The notes: generated by a model not told the origin, from the letters alone. Counted from the stretch's first letter, positions 54,448-64,000 are shown. The stretch is 64,000 nucleotides of DNA from Meandrina meandrites (GCA_963693305.1 OY855904.1:36299917-36363916); one strand, 5' to 3'. Made by a program: numbers and translations.

Positions 54448-55690
54448 CGCATAAAGGTGTAAATCAAAGCCGCAGCCGCGACGGCAGCAACAGCAACAGC
54501 TGCTTTGTTATTTTCGTGTGTTTCAGTGCTGACACCTGCATTTGGTACTGGCTCATCAGGTGTTTTCTCTTCAGGCGCGGGCCCCTTTTCTTGCGTTGCT
54601 TCCTTGTGTATTGGGTTTGAGGGGTGACTGTTTGGTGGGTTTATCTTTGTTGGCCCTCCTGCCATTAGCTTTAGCGCTGCTTTTTTCGTGCTAGTGTTCA
54701 CTTCGTCGTTAACCCCGAGCTTCATACCTGGCATAGCTTGTTTGAGCTGGTTGTTGTAACCAATTACACTTCCCGAATTTATTACCATCCGCGCAGGCAT
54801 CAGCCAGGCCCCCGGACACACAGCAAGGTTAAGCCTCACCTTTGCCTCGTCGACAGCAAGTTGGTACCTTTGAACAGACTTTGCCAGATCTGGTTGCCTT
54901 ATTGAGTCTTCCACTAGCACAAGGATTCACTTTGCGCTTCCTTTGCGCGCCCTCCTGACCCAAGTATGCTGCTTCTAACGTTCACCTGTGGACCCAAAAC
55001 ACAGTAAACGAACGCCTCTATCGACTGGTTTATTCGCGCTAAACCCGCCTGGGTCAGACCTTCTGCTACATTGGGACAAAACCAGCTGCAGTCTGCCTGT
55101 CCGTAGGCAGCGTCATCCTGCTCGAGATAATAAATCAAGTTACCATCTTTGCCTTTACCGCCTTCGTCAAAATTTTTTTTCGCCACCAGGGTAAATGTCT
55201 TCCTCTTCTTTAGCTGGTCCAATGTATGAGGCATAGATGTAAACGCTTCCCAGGCCGTGGTTTGCGCCTCCTGTAAAACGAAAATCGCTTGACGGGTCGA
55301 CTCCGAACTCATTGCATATTCTTTTGTATGAAGCTACATCGTACTTCTTGTTAAACTGGTCAAAAGTAGGGTCGCCAGGCAAAGCGCTTATGCTTTGTAT
55401 TCCTCTCATCTGAAACAATATTCGCCTGACAGTAAAATATATATGGAACTTGTAAAAAAGCTGGCACATTCGGTGGCAAAGGGATAGCAGAGTTGTCATC
55501 GAAAATGTCACGACTGATACCACAGCCCGTTGCCGCGCACCAGACAGCAAAATTCAGCTGCTGTGGCCAATATTTAATATTTGGGCCGGCTAGCCATGTT
55601 TTGGACTCTTTCCCTGAATGGTGGGTGAGTTTGGTTTTTTGAAATATCTCTCTGAACTTTGTTGTGAAATACTGGTCTGGTGTTACGTAA
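54444..55690 (-). pseudogene. Conserved Polinton protein of unknown role, three frameshifts, 5' end missing
   Basis: Read from ~55690 downward: DQYFTTKFREIFQKTKLTHH, YWPQQLNFAVWCAATGCGIS, then a shift in a T/A run near 55455; FHIYFTVRRILFQMRGIQSI, GDPTFDQFNKKYDVASYKRI and GLGSVYIY, a shift in an A8 run near 55180; NVAEGLTQAGLARINQSIEA, a shift near 54920; LAKSVQRYQLAVDEAKVRLN, GAWLMPARMVINSGSVIGYN and a C-terminal hydrophobic AAVAVAAVAAAALIYTFMR. The pieces follow in order with no gap, so this is one gene of >400 codons. It overlaps the coiled-coil gene end by 4 bp, convergent. It may be a minor structural protein by position only. Confidence 0.75.
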
Positions 55691-55699
55691 ATATTCAGC

Positions 55700-56151
55700 G
55701 CCTGTTCGGGCACCAGTATGCTGTTGAAATGCGCCTGCCCGAGGGCCAGCGGTCCACGGCATGGGTAAAAAGGCTTCCTGAAGTTGTGGCCGCTCTGAAC
55801 AACGTGGTAACAAGCCTTACCGGACAGAAACCCGCCATTGCCATCAAAGAAAAAAATGTTTATGCAAAGCCATCGACACCTTATTTGCGGCCTGTTGGGG
55901 AAAGGGAAAAAACGCTCCCCTCTCTTGTGAATGTTAGGTATTTGTACCAACCTGGCGAGCTTGAAGGTGGTGTGAAAAGAGCCACTGATCCAATCTGGTC
56001 TTTGAAAGTTTACAACATTGAACGATCTTTTACCAAACCGAATCAGCCCGTTCTCTACTATTTGCATGACGGACCTAAGCGCGGCTTCGTGCGTGAAGAA
56101 CTGCTTGTTGTGCCTCCAAACACACAATTACCCCCCGAGCAACAACTATAA
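55700..56151 (+). pseudogene. Polinton integrase, C-terminal part only
   Basis: From FGHQYAVEMRLPEGQRSTAW to the stop at 56149-56151: WVKRLPEVVAALNNVVTSLT, KPAIAIKEKNVYAKPSTPYL, VNVRYLYQPGELEGGVKRAT, WSLKVYNIERSFTKPNQPVL and YYLHDGPKRGFVREELLVVP. This is the end of the catalytic domain and the SH3/chromo-like C-terminal domain of the retroviral-type integrase carried by Polintons. The zinc-binding region and the D,D catalytic residues are absent; upstream of 55700 the DNA belongs to the divergent conserved gene. An in-frame ATG at 55618 is fortuitous. Cannot integrate DNA. Confidence 0.85.
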
Positions 56152-56164
56152 CATTTCTTTATTT

Positions 56165-56290
56165 CAGCATCTCTGTTAAAGCTTCTTCTGATTTCAGTAT
56201 TTGTTAATAAAGCTTCTATTTCTTTCATTTCTGTAGTAGCGAATAAAGCTTCTATTTCTTTCATTTCGGTATTTGTGAATAAAGGCCTAG
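56165..56290 (-). repeat. 36-bp tandem repeat in the 3' end of pPolB
   Basis: About three units of a 36-bp sequence containing AATAAAGCTTCTATTTCTTT. On the minus strand each encodes a 12-residue unit around TEMKEIEALF. The repeat follows the GINTNAYGYTR region where related polymerases end, and it extends the frame antisense into the integrase 3' end. Confidence 0.85.
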
Positions 56291-59200
56291 TGTATCCGTA
56301 AGCATTTGTATTGATCCCATCATCTGCTATCCAGCGCTTTGAATCAAATGGGGAAAGCGAAATTTTGTTAACATGCATGCCGTAAATCTCATGATCCTCG
56401 CTTCGAAGAATGTTCATTCCGTGCCACAGCTGCTGCGTACCGAAAAGCGTTTCCTTGTACTGTTCATGCTTTATTTGTTTCTTGACAATGCTCTTTTTTA
56501 CACCCTTTGCTTTCTTTATAGTTTTTTCATCTGCCTTCATGATAGAGTACATTTTCGGCTTCAGACAAACAATCTCTGATATGGGGGTTCCGGCACACTC
56601 GTCTTTCATTTTGCCCAAGACCTTTTTGTTCGCGTTTGAGTGAAGTGGATGCTCCTTCGGGTACCGGTAGTCGCTCGTGTCATGATGCTTTTCGTTTGAT
56701 TTTATGTCTTTGTAGACGTCGTCCGTTTTTATTTCAAGCAGAAGGCTGTCTGTGTCTGTGTACAGGAGCTCGCAGCTTTCGCCGTACTTCTTTTTCAGAT
56801 GGTCGTACATCAGGATCTTGCTGTTGTCAAGTATTGTCATCCCCGTGTAGACCGGCTTGTTGAGAAGCAGCCGGCTTGTGCGCATGTCGATTCCAACCAG
56901 GTCGTTTGTAAATATAACATGCCTTGAGTACAAAGGGCTGGCGACCAATTTCCTTATTTTGTCTTTCTCATTGCTGCGCACTATTTTTATGTCAACACGG
57001 TTACGCAGGTTCTCCATGGTTTTGCCGAAAACTGAGTTGTTCATTAGCTTATAAAAGTTCTTTTCAAAGTCGTTCTTTGCCTTTTTCCTGAATTCTGTGT
57101 TCATCCGTATGTACGGCTCCATCCAGCATTCTTGTTCGAACTCCAACACCCTTTTTACATGCTTCAGTTTCATCCCCGCTTCAGATAAAACTGCAAGTTT
57201 TTGTAATGCACGACGTAGTCTTTTTGTCCTCAAGTGTCAGCAGCAGCTTATTGCTGTCTGGGGGTTTCAGCTCCAGGTCTTTCATCAACCTCTTTTGGTA
57301 GTCCGACATACATTCCTTTTTCACGACCTTTTTCTCAGGCGCGAGGGGGTAGCTGTTGTGTTCTTCATGCAGCTCAGCTGGGTACTCCAAATCGACCTCA
57401 AGGATCCATCCATTCTTTGCGTTCTCCTTTTTATTCAGGATTTCCTCCTCAGTCGGCATTACTCGTTTCCATTTAAAACCACTTTTGGGGAGCGGCTTGC
57501 TCTTTGCCCAGCCGTAGAGGTTGTTCGCGTCTAAATACATGGTTTGCTGGGGTCATAGTCCGGTACCAGCGGGTTGTTTGCCTTAGCGTAGCTTCTTGCT
57601 TACCATTGAGATTGCCCCCTGAATTCCCCTTTCCGCAAAGAGATGCATTTCAAGGTCTGTAAACAACTCAAGATTGACACCCGTCTTTTTCAATAGCGCG
57701 TCCCATGATAGGCCTGGTGATGTGAAATAGTGTGCCGGATCTAACCTGTACTGCTCCAGACACAGTTTACGGAAGTTCTCAAATACATCTGCCAACAGGG
57801 CAACATCCATTTGTACGTAAAGGTCAAGATAGTCTCCCAATGTTTTGCATTCGAAAGTTTCCCATACTTTCTGCGCGTGAGCGTACTCATCTTCTGTTAT
57901 GTGCTTGTCGTTCAGCTTGCTGTAAAACATCTGCTTGTCCGGAAGACTTGTTTCGCTGAATCTCTCCCATGAGTCCATGTACTCGTAAGGGTAGATCCCC
58001 TTTTTGTAAAGCAGGTCGCTTCCTTTTGAAATGGTTTATGTTATTTTTAGTGACTCCTTCGGCGTTGCTCTTACAAGTGAATCAAGGCTTCCTTGCAAAA
58101 AGTTCAAGCTGTCAATGAAACGCAGACCTCGAACCGAAAAGGTAATGTATTTCTCCATGTTGTTTGCGACGCATTTCACCTCTTTCTGCAAATTTGACAT
58201 CGCTTGCATTAAATGGTGTGCGTCGTAGCCCCTCAGGTTGTGAAATACAACTGGTATCTGGTCAGTCTTGGGTTTTATTCGCATTTTCAGATTACATGCG
58301 TTGTGTGCGGCTCCGCGGTAACTACCCGTTATGTGGCAATGGTCTTTTACTGCGTCTCTGAAGTTTTTCTGAAGTAAAGGTTCTGCGCAGAACAAACATG
58401 CTTCCTGATTGTTTGCAATCCATTGGTCTATTTTGTCTTTTTCTTTTCTTTCTCTTTTTGGCCCAACAAATTTTATTTTTTTGAGTGCCGCGTAATAACA
58501 ACCTTTGTGGCTTTGGCCACAATAACAACCTGTATCATGGTCGCAGACGGGTATTGAGTCTAAGAATTCATCTTTTATCAAGCGTTTGTTACAAATATGA
58601 CATTCAGTCGCGTTTTTGAATTTTTCCCAGTCTTGGGCCGTCATCACAATCGGCTTTGGTGCGGCCAAACTCTCTCTTATTTTCGTTTCTTCCTGCAGTA
58701 TTCCGTTAAGAAACTCTTTTACCGCATTTTTTCCCCTGAAAAACTTTTGACCCTGTAACTTCGCCGTCGCTTTTCACAACAATGTACGAATACCCGCACG
58801 CTTCATGCCATTCGGTCTTTTCTGTGTAGCTTTTGTTCTTGCTGTCCGGCCCGCGCTCACAGCCTGGTATCTTTTTTACCAGTGCCTCAAAGTCTGCATA
58901 TATAAACATAGGGCGCCTTCATCTGTTTGTGATAATTTTGAAAAGCGAGGATGTTTTTCCCATCTTCCGGCATCTCAATCCTTGTTGGCCTGCCGTTCAC
59001 TCCGTTGCAATATTTTTTGTGGTTCTCGAGCAAGTCCGCTCTTGAGAAACCTGTTAAGCACATCATGCAGTAGTGTTTTGCATTTCTGTTTTTGCTTTGA
59101 TCGAACAGCAAAGCGCTTTTTCTTTTTACGTAAAAATAGTGCTGAATTTCCCCTGACTCAATCAACATCAGGTTTATCCTCGGTACATTCGGTTCTTTTC

Positions 59201-59713
59201 TGCTTATCCCGTGCACAATCACACAATTGTTTTCCCAGCCAAATACATTTATTACGATGTTTCTGTTTTGCACCTCAAGCTTGTCTATCTGTTTTACTGG
59301 TGTTGGAAAGTCAATTCCTTTGTAGTTTATGCCATCTTTAACCGGATATCTGCTTGGTCTTTGTGGGTTCTTTCCATCTTTTGGAGGAAATAAAGCAGCT
59401 CTTAGAGCCCACTTCAGGCATTGGTTGTCTCTGTTTTTCACGTTAATTATTGCCTTCTTTTTTGCCAGATTGGCTGGAAGTGGTAAGTAAGTTCCTCTGC
59501 GCAGTGGCTGATAGCGCGCGACATTCATGTATGCAGTCTCTATCCTTTCAATCTCCCATCCTGATCCTTCCAATGACCAGTTTTCTATTTCCCCCCTTAT
59601 TCTTTCCATGAATTCTTCATATTTTTGTTCTATCACTTCTTTGTTATTACTGTTAAAAACGTGCGGCTGGTCCTCTTTAAAATAGTGCTTCATTTCTTGT
59701 GTTTTGCCTTTTC

Positions 59714-60827
59714 TAGACTACGAGCAGCCCCTATTTTTTCGCAGTCCGTTGAGCGTGAAGCAAAAAAAAAAGAGCGCGCGAAAATTGGGGACGAGGGGAG
59801 CAGAAGCGAAGCGTGAAAAAATGAGGGACTACCCGCTTAGCCACAGCTTTTGAATTATGCGTTGCTCTCACAACGCAAAAATATGATTGGCTAACGGTTG
59901 GAGCGTCGACAACAGGACGTCAACACGTTGTCAACACTCGCGTATCAATTTACGATGCAATGGCGGTTGAACTCCTGGAATGTTTATCTCGGTTTCCCAA
60001 AATAGAATCCTTAAAACCGGAACAAAAAGAAACATTAGAATTTCTTCTCGTGACGTCCTTGCCATTCTACGAAACCGGGTTTGGTAAAAGTCTAATTTAT
60101 CAAGTGTTTTGCCAGGCAAAGCTGTCTTCAAATCTGAAGAATATGCGATCGAGCGTCGCGCCTTTGGTTTCTCGACTTTCTCTGTCGTTTCCTTTCCTGG
60201 AGAAGCCGTTAAAACCAAGTTCAGATGCTAAAATCCGGGCGCCAGTCGGCATTTTGCAACTCCTGCTCGTTTGGGAATTTCGTACAAGTTCTCCGTAGAA
60301 CCCCTGCGGCTGAAATCAAACTTTTAAAATGACAAAGGCATACGCGACAAAAATCATTGCAAGATGGCTCCTTCAAAGGCTTTCCTTTCAGCGTTTTTTT
60401 TTTCGGTGTTTCTGTCAAAGACATCTTCCACATTGTAAATCACAGTTGATAAATGTGTAACTAGGGATCTATAATTTCAAGCATTTTTTTGCTTTTCTAT
60501 AGACTCCATCATCACTTGTTTTTTTTTTGTATAAACATTGCATGTTTTGGTCTCGCATTCTGTTATTTCTGCCGTCTGTCTCAAGTGGACTTAGTCGCAA
60601 CTTGAGACATCCCCGGGGGGAATCGACGACAGAAGAAAAGAAATTAGATTTGAAATTGATACCAAAAATCACTCGGCCGTGAACGGTCAAAAGCTGTGGC
60701 TAAGCGGGTAGTCCCTCATTTTTTCGTGCTTCACTTCCGCTCCCCTCGTCCCCAATTTTCGCGCGCTCTTTTTTTTTTTGCTTCACGCTCGACGGACTGT
60801 GAAAAAATAGGGGCTGCTCGTAGTCTA
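59714..60827. mobile_element. DNA transposon, 1114 bp, with 138-bp TIRs and 9-bp duplication, inserted in pPolB
   Basis: TGCCTTTTC flanks both ends (59705-59713, 60828-60836). TIRs at 59714-59851 and 60689-60827 start TAGACTACGAGCAGCCCC, include AGCGCGCGAAAATTGGGGAC and end at CCACAGCTTTT. Long TIRs and a 9-bp duplication fit a Mutator-like element. The interior carries a helicase fragment (59960-60160) but no transposase. Confidence 0.88.
59960..60160 (+). pseudogene. RecQ-type helicase N-terminal fragment inside the nested transposon
   Basis: ATG at 59960 opens MAVELLECLSRFPKIESLKP, then EQKETLEFLL, the Q-motif-like start of a RecQ-family helicase. RDVLAIL follows in a second frame, and TGFGKSLIYQVFCQAKLSSN, the Walker A (motif I) region TGFGKS, is in the first frame again. 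So the ~60-residue fragment has two small indels around 60045-60085. Motifs II-VI are absent. In the family these enzymes unwind DNA with ATP; here it is a relic in a non-autonomous element. On the opposite strand 59931-60218 is open but matches nothing. Confidence 0.7.
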
Positions 60828-61154
60828 TGCCTTTTCTTTCTATTTCAAACTCTACTTGTAGTCCGAAGCTCACCTTTACGCTGCCCAACTTAAGGATTTC
60901 CTGTTCAATCAAATCAGTGAACTTTTCTTTATTTTCTCGTGCAAACACCAAAATATCTTTATTGTTTGGATTTGTTTTGGATGCATTCATTATCCAAACA
61001 CAAAGCCATTCCTGAAAATTACTTTGCCTTATTTTAAACACGTCATATAAAGGATCAAGTTCAGGTCTCAACGGCTGAGGAAGGTTTCTGTTTTGCTCCC
61101 TCGTTAATGGACTGTAAAACGTTTCTAAAACATTGGACGAAAATCTTGAGGCTG

Positions 61155-61523
61155 CCATCTCGCCGTATATACTAGTGCAGATAATTGTTCAATTGTAAAA
61201 TAATTCTGGCACACTTTTGTATATAGACAGTGCATACATTTCTTCAATAGAAAATATTTTTTTGTGACACATCCGCTCGCTCGGTTTGGGGTCATGCTCT
61301 TTGTTTACTTCCATGCTTGCTTATTTTCTCTCAAACCACACACACATAAAATGAGGGTTCTGGCAGAAATTTTATAACAAAAGGTTAATGATATCTAACA
61401 AAGCTTTATTCTCAAGAAACGAGGTGAGCATGGGAGCCGAGTTTCTTGAGAATAAAGCTTTGTTAGATATCATTAACCTTTTGTTATAAAATTTGTGCCA
61501 GAACCCTCATTTTATATGTGTGT
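61155..61523 (-). repeat. Polinton right terminal inverted repeat
   Basis: About 369 bp, complement of 47911-48270. The outer half is a nearly perfect palindrome: arm ~61339-61419, 20-base loop 61420-61439 (GAGGTGAGCATGGGAGCCGA), arm 61440-61523. The inner edge nearly coincides with the pPolB start codon at 61158, so the promoter for pPolB is probably within the TIR. Confidence 0.92.
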
Positions 61524-61615
61524 AATACTATTTGAACACAATATGGGATTTTCATGGTTTTTTAATGATATTGAAAACCCCATGAATTTAAGTACCACAT
61601 TTTTCATGGTGTTAA

Positions 61616-61996
61616 AGGGGCTATGTCACGCAATTTTAGGCAATTTCGGCACTGACCAACTTGTCATAAAATTAACTGAAATATAACAATAACGGCTTAA
61701 AACTGTAGAAGAACTCAAAAGAAACACAGAAAGACCAAAAAGGGGCATGGATGGGCAAAATTCGAGAAGATTAAAATGGATTGCGTTCGGGTAAACTTGA
61801 AAAACATCGGCCCGATATTTTTCAAGTTTCTCTCAATTTGTATGAAAGTGTCATTTACAATGCTCGAAAATCATCCTTGTTTGTTATGTGGCCATGATTT
61901 TGCCAATAAAAGTCTTTTGCTCTGCCAATTTTAAGTTTAGAACTCTTAATTAACGAAAATAAATAGAATTACCTAAAATACGGTGACCTAGCCCCT
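61616..61996. mobile_element. piggyBac-like MITE, TTAA target site, 381 bp
   Basis: TTAA at 61612-61615 and 61997-62000. Ends AGGGGCTATGTCACGCAATT and the complement of AGGGGCTAGGTCACC. Inner sequence non-coding. It interrupts a CATGG-rich host repeat that resumes directly after it (ATTTCATGGGGTTTTAATGG). Confidence 0.8.
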
Positions 61997-63372
61997 TTAA
62001 ATTTCATGGGGTTTTAATGGGTTGAAAAAAAATCATGGGTCATGAATACCTGGAGAATTGGGAAAATTTTCATTGAACATGAAAATTCTCTGATATTTTT
62101 CATGGCCTTTTCATGGTCATTTAATGGCTTATGGAAGTTAAACATATTTTGATCAATACTGCCGTGGCTCATTTCGAAACGGTTTTTTTATTGTGCTGAT
62201 TAGCCTCTCCCTTCACTTCCGTCTCCGTCTCCATGTCAGGCTTTTTTACGGGGAATGGAGGAAGATACTGTAATACTTGTGACGCTTTATTTGCCGTTTT
62301 TGACCCCCACACAGCGTGATAAGTGGACAGTAACATCTCAACCAATTCTATTCATTTCCGGTTGTCAGTTGAATTTCCATGTATCAAATCCGTGGCCGGC
62401 TCTTTTGTGATTTTGCGCTTTGTTTTACCATTGTTGTCTACGGAAAAGCCATTTTTCACGGCATTGAAATCGAAGTGATGTCTAACTATGAGTGACAACA
62501 GTTTGGCGAAAAATAGAGCTGGCCTTGGAACCAATATTTTCACGTGTCAATTTCTACACAAATCCGTTGATGGGTCTGTTGTTATTTTTCCGATTGAGAA
62601 ATATATAATTCAGTGTGCGTTTTGTTTTAACATTTTTCGCGAAGTAAAAGCCATTTTCACTGCCTTAAAATTGAAGGATGGTAACCACATGCTTTTTCAG
62701 CTTGTGACGCATTCTGTACAAAGAAGTTGCCACTTCCGTTCTCCGGACTTTTGTCTTTATTTAGACAAACCATACGTCATACCTGACAACATTGGAGTTT
62801 GAGGTCCAGATAAGAGAAAATGAGTCTAGCAAAAACTTCTACACCGATTCTCTAGTAGCAAGTACAACAATATCAACCTCTTTGGTGAATAAAATAAAGC
62901 CACAGCAACTGATTGTCCTTTGTGGTTCGTTGCCCAACAAATGAGTGGCCTGTAATCCCTAGCAAACAGAACATTATAGTTGTCAACAGAGGTGCCAAAT
63001 TCTGTATGCTACAAACAACAACAAAGGTCAAACAAAACAAAGCAGAATTAAAAATAAATTTTATTAAATGCTTATTTTGTACAACATTAGCAGATAAAAC
63101 CAAATTTATTATGCTTATAAATGAAGGGTTTGGTGTAATAAGGACCCAAGCTTTTTTTGGCAAAAATGAAAATCGTCAAAACAACTCCAAATTTTGCATG
63201 CAAGTTTGTTGACGTGTGTTAAACATTGTCTTGTATTTTTTCCCGCTGTTGTCTGTCTTGTTTCCCAGAAATCACGCGTGCAAAAACTGGACTTTGACAA
63301 CGGCAACCTTTTGTTCCACAAAACAATGAAATCAGCAAAGTTGAACCCTTTACTGTTTTTACCCTTTCCCCA

Positions 63373-63478
63373 AGCCCTAACCCTAACCACAAACATTAAC
63401 CCTAGCCCTAACCACTAAGCCTAACCCCTAGGGTTATTGTACTAACCCTAGGGTTAGGGTTAGGGTTAGCATAGGGTA
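63373..63478. repeat. Interstitial telomere-like tract, CCCTAA then TTAGGG
   Basis: Short, imperfect CCCTAA units (AGCCCTAACCCTAACC, CCTAGCCCTAACC) are followed after ~40 bp by AACCCTAGGGTTAGGGTTAG and GGTTAGC. TTAGGG is the animal telomere repeat. The order is the reverse of a telomere-telomere fusion. It has short inverted symmetry and could be a MITE end or a telomere-repair scar. Confidence 0.8.
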
Positions 63479-64000
63479 TCCTAGGAAAAATAAAGAAATC
63501 TCTTCTTTTGAAATGCACTGCATGAGTCCGTATTTAAATAAGTCATGGATTAGTGGATTAGTGTCTAGATGAGAGAGGTTGAAATCTGAAAGTTAACATT
63601 TTCCATTCAATGAAAAAAAACCTGTTATAAAACAACCTTCTTATGCACTGTTTAATGGAAAAGGGAAAAAAAGCAAGATGTTGCATTTCGTAGATGCTAC
63701 TGCGACGCTGCAAAAGGCTTTAAAAATTAGTGATGCTATCAGCAAAGCGCTTGCAATTGATGCTTTGTCTGTGTGATAAATAACAAACCTATTACGGTAG
63801 AAAATGTATTCAAAATTTCTCAGTGATAAATTTCGCTAATAGAAATGATTATTTGTTTGTGAATAACACTGCCTTGAGCAAGGCAAATTCAGTTCGTTTC
63901 ACTAAAAAATACTACCATTTTCGAGTTGCGGTGAATGGCCGACTTTTTTTCCGCGTTTTTTCATGCGTAAAACATTCAAGTTTGCCAAGACAAACTGTCA

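Larger units (their letters stand above)
56058..61158 (-). pseudogene. Protein-primed family B DNA polymerase (pPolB), interrupted and frameshifted
   Basis: Begins MAASRFSSNVLETFYSPLTR at 61158, at the inner edge of the right TIR. It is interrupted at 60828 by a 1.1-kb transposon and resumes at 59713 in frame if one target duplication is removed. Landmarks: cysteine/histidine cluster HYCMMCLTGFSRADLLENHK; exo I YADFEAL (~58890); ECHICNK and HDTGCYCGQSH; exo II FHNLRGYDAH (~58230); pol A YLDANNLYGWA (57540-57508); pol B NFYKLMNNSVFGKTMEN; pol C YTDTDS (56745-56762). At least six frame changes (near 58910, 58730, 57590, 57545, 57225, 57180) and a TAA at 58036 break it. It would replicate the element with protein priming. 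Confidence 0.9.
47911..61523. mobile_element. Polinton/Maverick (adintovirus-like) element, 13.6 kb
   Basis: Bounded by ~360-bp inverted repeats and encoding the Polinton set: protein-primed PolB, retroviral-type integrase, packaging ATPase, major capsid protein and accessory structural proteins. AATAC occurs at both edges (47908-47912 if one AC unit is discounted, and 61524-61528), a plausible 5-6 bp target duplication; Polintons normally make 6 bp. The element lies within the NCBP1 intron in a target region rich in TTCATGG/CCATGAA motifs present on both sides. PolB, integrase and one conserved gene are broken; capsid, ATPase and coiled-coil genes are open. Confidence 0.92.
45708..64000 (+). 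other. NCBP1 intron after exon h, incomplete, >18 kb
   Basis: Donor GTAGGT at 45708; no acceptor before the window end. Contains a SINE, a microsatellite, the Polinton, a TTAA-flanked MITE and a telomere-like tract. 46000-46560 looks like a dispersed repeat (GGGCTGCAACGATAC start, GATACAGCGATATCCC later). 62140-63370 and 63480-64000 hold nothing I recognise. Confidence 0.8.

Noticed and set aside
55360..56127. 255-codon minus-strand open frame opposite the integrase
   Set aside because: Its upstream part is antisense to well-conserved integrase sequence and has no family match; only its end (from ~55690) is genuine, as part of the frameshifted conserved Polinton gene.
58805..59341. 178-codon plus-strand frame over pPolB
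   Set aside because: Antisense of exonuclease-domain coding sequence with clear polymerase motifs on the minus strand.
63373..63478. Chromosome-fusion site (head-to-head telomeres)
   Set aside because: A fusion should read TTAGGG then CCCTAA; here the order is reversed and the tracts are only a few units long.

Overview
This is animal nuclear DNA: AT-rich, intron-dominated and packed with transposable elements. Eight short, well-spliced exons on the + strand encode residues roughly 43-245 of NCBP1 (CBP80), the large subunit of the nuclear cap-binding complex. The gene runs off both ends of the window, so nearly everything else here is intronic. The repeat types (a Polinton/adintovirus-like element, BEL and Penelope retroelements, Helentron-like elements, tRNA-derived SINEs) and the style of the coding sequence suggest a cnidarian, most likely a coral or other anthozoan. 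That identification is an inference.

Layout. 1-16120 holds six NCBP1 exons separated by 0.5-3.5 kb introns. These introns carry hAT-, piggyBac- and TA-type MITEs, two copies of a Helentron-like family, a SINE and several uncharacterised dispersed repeats. 16121-44318 is one 28.2-kb intron made of nested insertions: two matching mariner-like ends 19.6 kb apart, an ~820-bp-arm foldback element split by a third Helentron-like copy, a dead Myb/SANT gene, a PIF/Harbinger-like element with poly-G ends, and a decayed BEL retrotransposon with Penelope sequence lodged at its 5' end. Further MITEs, foldbacks and SINEs follow. Exons 7 and 8 lie at 44319-44388 and 45654-45707.

45708-64000 is the next, incomplete intron. 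It holds a ~317-bp perfect tetranucleotide microsatellite and then a 13.6-kb Polinton (47911-61523) with ~360-bp terminal inverted repeats. Its genes are a basic membrane protein, a 199-aa protein of unknown role, an A32/FtsK-HerA-type packaging ATPase, the major capsid protein, a divergently transcribed coiled-coil membrane protein, a conserved Polinton protein of unknown role (frameshifted), the C-terminal half of a retroviral-type integrase, and a protein-primed family B DNA polymerase. The polymerase is broken by several frameshifts and by a 1.1-kb DNA transposon that itself carries a RecQ-helicase fragment.

The capsid and packaging genes are open while the polymerase and integrase are broken, so this copy could not replicate or integrate by itself, yet its virion-building module is still readable. 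Its ends also contain ~185-nt palindromes nested inside the TIRs. These two facts, together with the nested insertions whose order can be read from target duplications and an empty site, are the main points of interest.
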